The position numbers and the translations under genes were made by a program. A stretch of DNA of 7,336 nt, taken from assembly GCA_001507935.1 (NCBI GenBank), contig LGET01000077.1, positions 1-7,336 on the forward strand, in the 5' to 3' direction. Positions 4,523-7,336 of this stretch are shown here, piece after piece (within the stretch, counting starts at the first letter, position 1; each line of letters opens with the position of its first letter). The notes under the pieces were generated by a model. The model was not told the origin of the DNA. It saw only the letters and a list, made by a program, of their open reading frames with translations, and searched no databases. This DNA comes from Thermococcales archaeon 44_46. GTDB lineage: Archaea; Methanobacteriota_B; Thermococci; Thermococcales; Thermococcaceae.

Positions 4523-5754
4523 CTCTCATCTTCGGAAAGATAGGAGATCATCTAATGGAGCGCTTTGAGCTTCCTGGAGTTTTGGGCGAGATACTGATGG
4601 GCATGGTACTGGGAAATCTGATATACTTTGGTCTGGTAAACCCGGAATATCTTACACTGCACTCTAATGAGACGTTTGAATTTCTTGCTCGTCTAGGCAT
4701 AATTTTCCTGCTCTTCTTGGGCGGTCTTGACGCGGATGTTGAGATGCTCAAAAAAACCGGCGCTGTTGCGACCGTTTCTACCGTCACGGGAGTCATCGTC
4801 CCGTTAGCCCTTGGCTACTTCGGGCTCAAGCTGATGGGTTATCCCTCTAAAGAGGCCTTTGCCGGGGGAGTCTTATTAACGGCTACGAGCATAGGGATAA
4901 CCGTTAGAGTTATGATGGATCTTGGGGTTTTGAGGAGCGATGTTGGTATAGCTTCCCTAAGTGCGAGCGTTATAGATGACTTCCTTGGAATAGCTTTGAT
5001 CATCTTCGCAGTTGGTACTGGAAGCATTTTGGGATTAATAAGCAAAATGGCCGTCTTCTTTATAATCACGGGTTTGGTTGCTTGGTATACGATCGAAAAG
5101 TACATACGCTTTTCGGAATGGCTGCACGTGGAGAAGGGTGTTTTGGGGATGGTTCTTGCTTTGATGTTTTTCTTTTCAGCATTGGCAGAACACTGGTTTG
5201 ATGCCGCTATAGAGGGAGCTTTTATGGCCGGTTTGGTTCTATCAAAACTTCCAGAGGGTAAGAGAATAATGGAAGACGTGAAGGCAATAGCTTACGGATT
5301 TTTAGTCCCTGTGTTCTTTGTGTACACCGGAGCGATGCTTGATTTGAGGGTTTTTACCAGCTTTGATGCCCTATCTCTTGCGGCTGTTTTGACGACAATT
5401 GCAGTTGTTGGAAAAGTCGTCGGCAGAGGGCTGGGAACCCTGATTATGGGGTGGAGTGCTAGAAAGGCTCTCCAGATGGGGATTAGCTCAATCCCAAGGA
5501 CTGAAGTTGCGCTTGTTAACCTCATGGTTGCAATCCACGGTGGTGCAATTCCAGAAAGCGATGCCCCAAAGTTCATTGCAGCCACGCTGATTTTCATAAC
5601 GGTCTCTGTTTTAATAACCCCACCGTTGCTAAAGTGGGCGTTTAAAGAAGAAGTGGAGGCCATGAAACAGGGAAAAATGGAGAAGAGAGTGGAAGCTGTG
5701 AAAGAAACGAAGAGGAGGATCTCAATATTGAAGGGGCCAAGGAAAAATCACTAA
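4486..5754 (+). CDS. CPA2-family cation:proton antiporter (NapA/KefB-like)
   Basis: A 422-residue polytopic membrane protein with about 12-13 helices. N-terminal signatures include LGEILMGMVLG (33-43) and FLARLGIIFLLFLGGLDAD (66-84), typical of monovalent cation:proton antiporter-2 proteins. The ion-binding helix holds SASVIDDFLGI with adjacent Asp164-Asp165, the two-aspartate form associated with electrogenic Na+/H+ exchange. A later conserved segment, SSIPRTEVALV (334-344), carries Arg338 and Glu340 in the region that ion-pairs with the aspartates in relatives. The C-terminal tail (385-422) is short, charged and basic, with no TrkA-N/TrkA-C or USP domain. The separate CBS protein immediately upstream may supply regulation. 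GGTGGTG (4474-4480) precedes ATG 4486. The stop overlaps the convergent Lrp stop. The ion (Na+ or K+) cannot be assigned with certainty. Confidence 0.92.
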   Translation: MAPEWILFTIGVALIFGKIGDHLMERFELPGVLGEILMGMVLGNLIYFGLVNPEYLTLHSNETFEFLARLGIIFLLFLGGLDADVEMLKKTGAVATVSTVTGVIVPLALGYFGLKLMGYPSKEAFAGGVLLTATSIGITVRVMMDLGVLRSDVGIASLSASVIDDFLGIALIIFAVGTGSILGLISKMAVFFIITGLVAWYTIEKYIRFSEWLHVEKGVLGMVLALMFFFSALAEHWFDAAIEGAFMAGLVLSKLPEGKRIMEDVKAIAYGFLVPVFFVYTGAMLDLRVFTSFDALSLAAVLTTIAVVGKVVGRGLGTLIMGWSARKALQMGISSIPRTEVALVNLMVAIHGGAIPESDAPKFIAATLIFITVSVLITPPLLKWAFKEEVEAMKQGKMEKRVEAVKETKRRISILKGPRKNH

Positions 5755-6200
5755 AACACCCTTGCATATCCCCATTTTTTAACGCTTGTTAGGATTGACG
5801 TTTCCGTGCTCTTTATTCCCTCAATTTTTCCAAGCTTTTCTATTAAGAAGTTCTCGAGTTCCTGGAGGTCTTTCACGGTTACCTGCATGAGAACGTCGTG
5901 GGCTCCGGTGGCTATTCCCAAAACATCGACTTCCGGAAGTTTGGAAAGCTCTTCAACCGCTCTTTTGACCTTGTTGGGCTCGATGTCAACGGCTATGAAT
6001 GCCACTATGCTGTAGCCAGCTTTGAAGGGGTTTATTAGGGCAGCGAACTTCCTTATTATCCCTTCTTCCATGAGCTTTTTTACCCGGAGCCTTACGGTTG
6101 ATTCGGGCACTCCTATTTTCCTTGCTATCTCTGAATAGCTCATCCTTCCATCTTCCTGGAGCAGCCTTAGTATGCTTTTATCTATTTCATCCAATTTCAT
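5751..6200 (-). CDS. Lrp/AsnC family transcriptional regulator
   Basis: A 149-residue protein of standard Lrp/AsnC length. The N-terminal winged HTH (about 3-50) has the family opening LDEIDKSILRLLQEDGR, then SYSEIARKIGVPESTVRLRVKKL as the DNA-reading unit. The C-terminal RAM/ACT-like domain (about 65-145) includes VDVLGIATGAHDVLMQV, the effector-binding and oligomerisation region where amino acids bind. The family forms dimers to octamers or discs and senses amino-acid supply. AGGTGA five bases before ATG 6200 fixes the start over the in-frame GTG 6209. It diverges from an amino-acid aminotransferase/racemase gene across a 137-bp region with repeated AATATTTAAA elements, so autoregulation and control of that gene are likely but inferred. 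It ends in a 4-bp convergent overlap with the antiporter gene. Confidence 0.94.
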   Translation of the reverse strand: MKLDEIDKSILRLLQEDGRMSYSEIARKIGVPESTVRLRVKKLMEEGIIRKFAALINPFKAGYSIVAFIAVDIEPNKVKRAVEELSKLPEVDVLGIATGAHDVLMQVTVKDLQELENFLIEKLGKIEGIKSTETSILTSVKKWGYARVF

Positions 6201-6224
6201 TTCATTCACCTAGTTAGCATTTTG

Positions 6225-6256
6225 TTTAAATATTGGTCTGCTGAATTTTAAATATT
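6225..6256 (-). promoter_or_regulatory. Tandem AATATTTAAA elements: Lrp gene TATA box and candidate operator
   Basis: The same 10-mer (TTTAAATATT on the plus strand) occurs at 6225-6234 and 6247-6256, 22 bp apart. The distal copy is well placed as the TATA box, with a start near 6226 and a leader of about 25 bases carrying AGGTGA. The proximal copy then sits on the start site, the position used for autorepression by several archaeal Lrp proteins. Confidence 0.5.
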
Positions 6257-6280
6257 TTGTGCTATTTTTGTTAGATTCCG

Positions 6281-6291
6281 CAAAATTTAAC
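6281..6291 (+). promoter_or_regulatory. Candidate TATA box of the aminotransferase/racemase gene
   Basis: AAAATTTAACC predicts a start near 6313, leaving about 25 bases before the TTG start. The better-looking ATATTTAAA at 6317-6325 lies too close: its start site would fall inside the coding region. Confidence 0.4.
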
Positions 6292-6337
6292 CGAAAATGC
6301 TATTAATTCCAAACACATATTTAAACCGGTGGGAAAC

Positions 6338-7336
6338 TTGAGAAAGGAGGATGTTATAGAGCGATACTCGAGAATCTTTCCGAAAGCTTCACGTGTAAAC
6401 TACGCCCCGGTAGTTGCCGTTAAAGCCAAAAACGCGAAGGTGTGGGATATTGAGGGGAGGGAGTACATAGACTTTCTTAGTGATGCTGCAGTTCAAAACG
6501 TTGGCCGCAACAACGAGCGAGTTGTTAATGCGATAAAAGACCAGGCTGAAAAGCTCATACACTTCACTTTCATCTACGGCTTTACAGTTGAGCCCCTCCT
6601 CCTTGCGGAAAAGCTTGCGGAGATTTCCCCAATTGAAGAGCCGAAAATAGCCTTTGGTTTGAGCGGAAGCGATGCAAACGACGGGGCAATAAAGTTCGCC
6701 CGGGCTTACACTAAGAGGAGAACCATTCTCAGCTATCTTAAGAGCTATTACGGTGCCACGTATGGTGCGTCAAGCATAACAGGTCTTGACTTTCACGTCA
6801 GGGCGCTAGTAGGAGAGCTCAGTGATGTTCACTATATCCCATATCCGGACTGCTACAGATGTCCCTTTGGAAAAGAAAGGGGCTCTTGTAAAATGAAGTG
6901 CGTTGAGTACATAAAAGCCAAGTTCGAGGGAGAGGTTTATGCGGATGGCGTTGCTGCATTGTTTGCCGAGCCAATTCAGGGCGATGCCGGGATGGTCGTA
7001 CCTCCCGAGGATTACTTCAAGCGAGTCAAGAAAATCCTCGATGAGCATGGGATTCTTTTAGCTGTAGATGAAGTTCAGAGCGGTATTGGGAGAACGGGGA
7101 AGTGGTTTGCCATAGAGCACTTTGGAGTTAAGCCGGACATAATAACAGTAGCAAAGCCTCTTGGGGGAGGTCTGCCAATAAGTGCCGTAATCGGCAGGGC
7201 TGAAATCATGGACTCTCTCCCACCTTTGGGGCATGCTTTTACATTAATTGGAAATCCCGTTGCGAGCAGGGCGGCTCTTGCTGTGATTGGGGAGATTGAA
7301 GAAAAAGATCTCTTAAAGAGGGCAGAAAAGCTTGGA
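6338..7336 (+). CDS. PLP-dependent class III aminotransferase or amino-acid racemase, 3'-truncated by window edge
   Basis: The frame is open for 333 codons to the window end; the family is usually about 440-455 residues, so the C-terminal quarter is missing. It belongs to the class III (GABA/ornithine aminotransferase) fold. Seen are [18 protein letters not shown] (37-54), the phosphate-binding SGSDAND (109-115), EPIQGDAG (211-218), VDEVQSG with Asp244 that pairs with the pyridine nitrogen, and the Schiff-base Lys273 in [10 protein letters not shown]. This variant signature matches Thermococcales proteins characterised as broad- or moderate-specificity amino-acid racemases and ornithine aminotransferases, so racemase or transaminase activity is open. 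Four cysteines (172, 175, 184, 188) form an insert, C-x2-C-x8-C-x3-C. The TTG start has GGTGG six bases upstream; an in-frame GTG at 6329 is the alternative. It diverges from an Lrp regulator. Confidence 0.9.
   Translation, partial: MRKEDVIERYSRIFPKASRVNYAPVVAVKAKNAKVWDIEGREYIDFLSDAAVQNVGRNNERVVNAIKDQAEKLIHFTFIYGFTVEPLLLAEKLAEISPIEEPKIAFGLSGSDANDGAIKFARAYTKRRTILSYLKSYYGATYGASSITGLDFHVRALVGELSDVHYIPYPDCYRCPFGKERGSCKMKCVEYIKAKFEGEVYADGVAALFAEPIQGDAGMVVPPEDYFKRVKKILDEHGILLAVDEVQSGIGRTGKWFAIEHFGVKPDIITVAKPLGGGLPISAVIGRAEIMDSLPPLGHAFTLIGNPVASRAALAVIGEIEEKDLLKRAEKLG

Noticed and set aside
4030..4551. Minus-strand 173-codon ORF over the CBS gene
   Set aside because: Antisense to the CBS protein, Ser/Ile-rich shadow composition, no ribosome binding site; other antisense ORFs over the antiporter are rejected for the same reason.
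6317..6325. ATATTTAAA as TATA box of the aminotransferase gene
   Set aside because: The implied start site near 6348 lies beyond both possible start codons (GTG 6329, TTG 6338), and the conserved N-terminus is encoded before the next in-frame start.
6806..7048. Minus-strand 80-codon ORF within the aminotransferase
   Set aside because: Antisense to a coding frame carrying all class III aminotransferase motifs.
1..7336. CRISPR array, insertion sequence, tRNA or rRNA gene
   Set aside because: No evenly spaced repeats of 24-37 bases, no transposase-like frame with terminal repeats, and no tRNA T-loop or cloverleaf pattern was seen on either strand.

Overview
The window looks like chromosomal DNA of a hyperthermophilic euryarchaeon of the order Thermococcales (Thermococcus/Pyrococcus type). 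The grounds are Shine-Dalgarno sequences of the GGTGA/GGAGGTGAT type a few bases before starts, AT-rich TTTAAA-like TATA elements 25-30 bp before likely transcription starts, very compact gene packing, and proteins rich in Lys, Glu and Ile. The family assignments also fit: an Lrp/AsnC regulator beside a class III aminotransferase/racemase, a CcdA-like membrane protein with a lipoprotein thioredoxin, and a PQ-loop protein. There are no rRNA or tRNA genes, no CRISPR array and no recognisable insertion sequence. No gene-free stretch exceeds 300 bases.

Layout. (1) Positions 1-1534, minus strand: an SDR oxidoreductase, then a DUF2284 cysteine-rich metal-binding protein, then the N-terminal part of a protein that looks like a CARF-domain protein, cut by the window edge. 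(2) Positions 1535-2110: a short doubtful plus-strand ORF and a minus-strand SemiSWEET/PQ-loop protein with its own strong promoter and ribosome binding site. (3) Positions 2143-3884, minus strand: a lipoprotein thioredoxin overlapping a CcdA/DsbD-type transmembrane electron carrier, followed by a helical-repeat (TPR-like) protein with its own promoter. (4) Positions 3998-5754, plus strand: a two-CBS-domain protein overlapping by 37 bases a CPA2-type cation/proton antiporter. (5) Positions 5751-7336: an Lrp/AsnC regulator (minus) whose stop codon overlaps that of the antiporter, diverging from a PLP-dependent class III aminotransferase or amino-acid racemase (plus) that runs off the window.

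How they work together. Thioredoxin and CcdA form a plausible unit moving reducing equivalents from the cytoplasm to an extracytoplasmic, membrane-anchored thioredoxin. The CBS protein and antiporter look like a regulatory subunit and its transporter, translationally coupled. The Lrp regulator probably controls itself and perhaps the divergent aminotransferase; the shared 137-bp region holds repeated AATATTTAAA elements. The SDR-DUF2284-CARF series is co-directional and tightly spaced, but its shared function is unknown. The most unusual items are the CARF-like fragment, the split CBS/antiporter pair, and two repeat-bearing promoters (SemiSWEET and Lrp).
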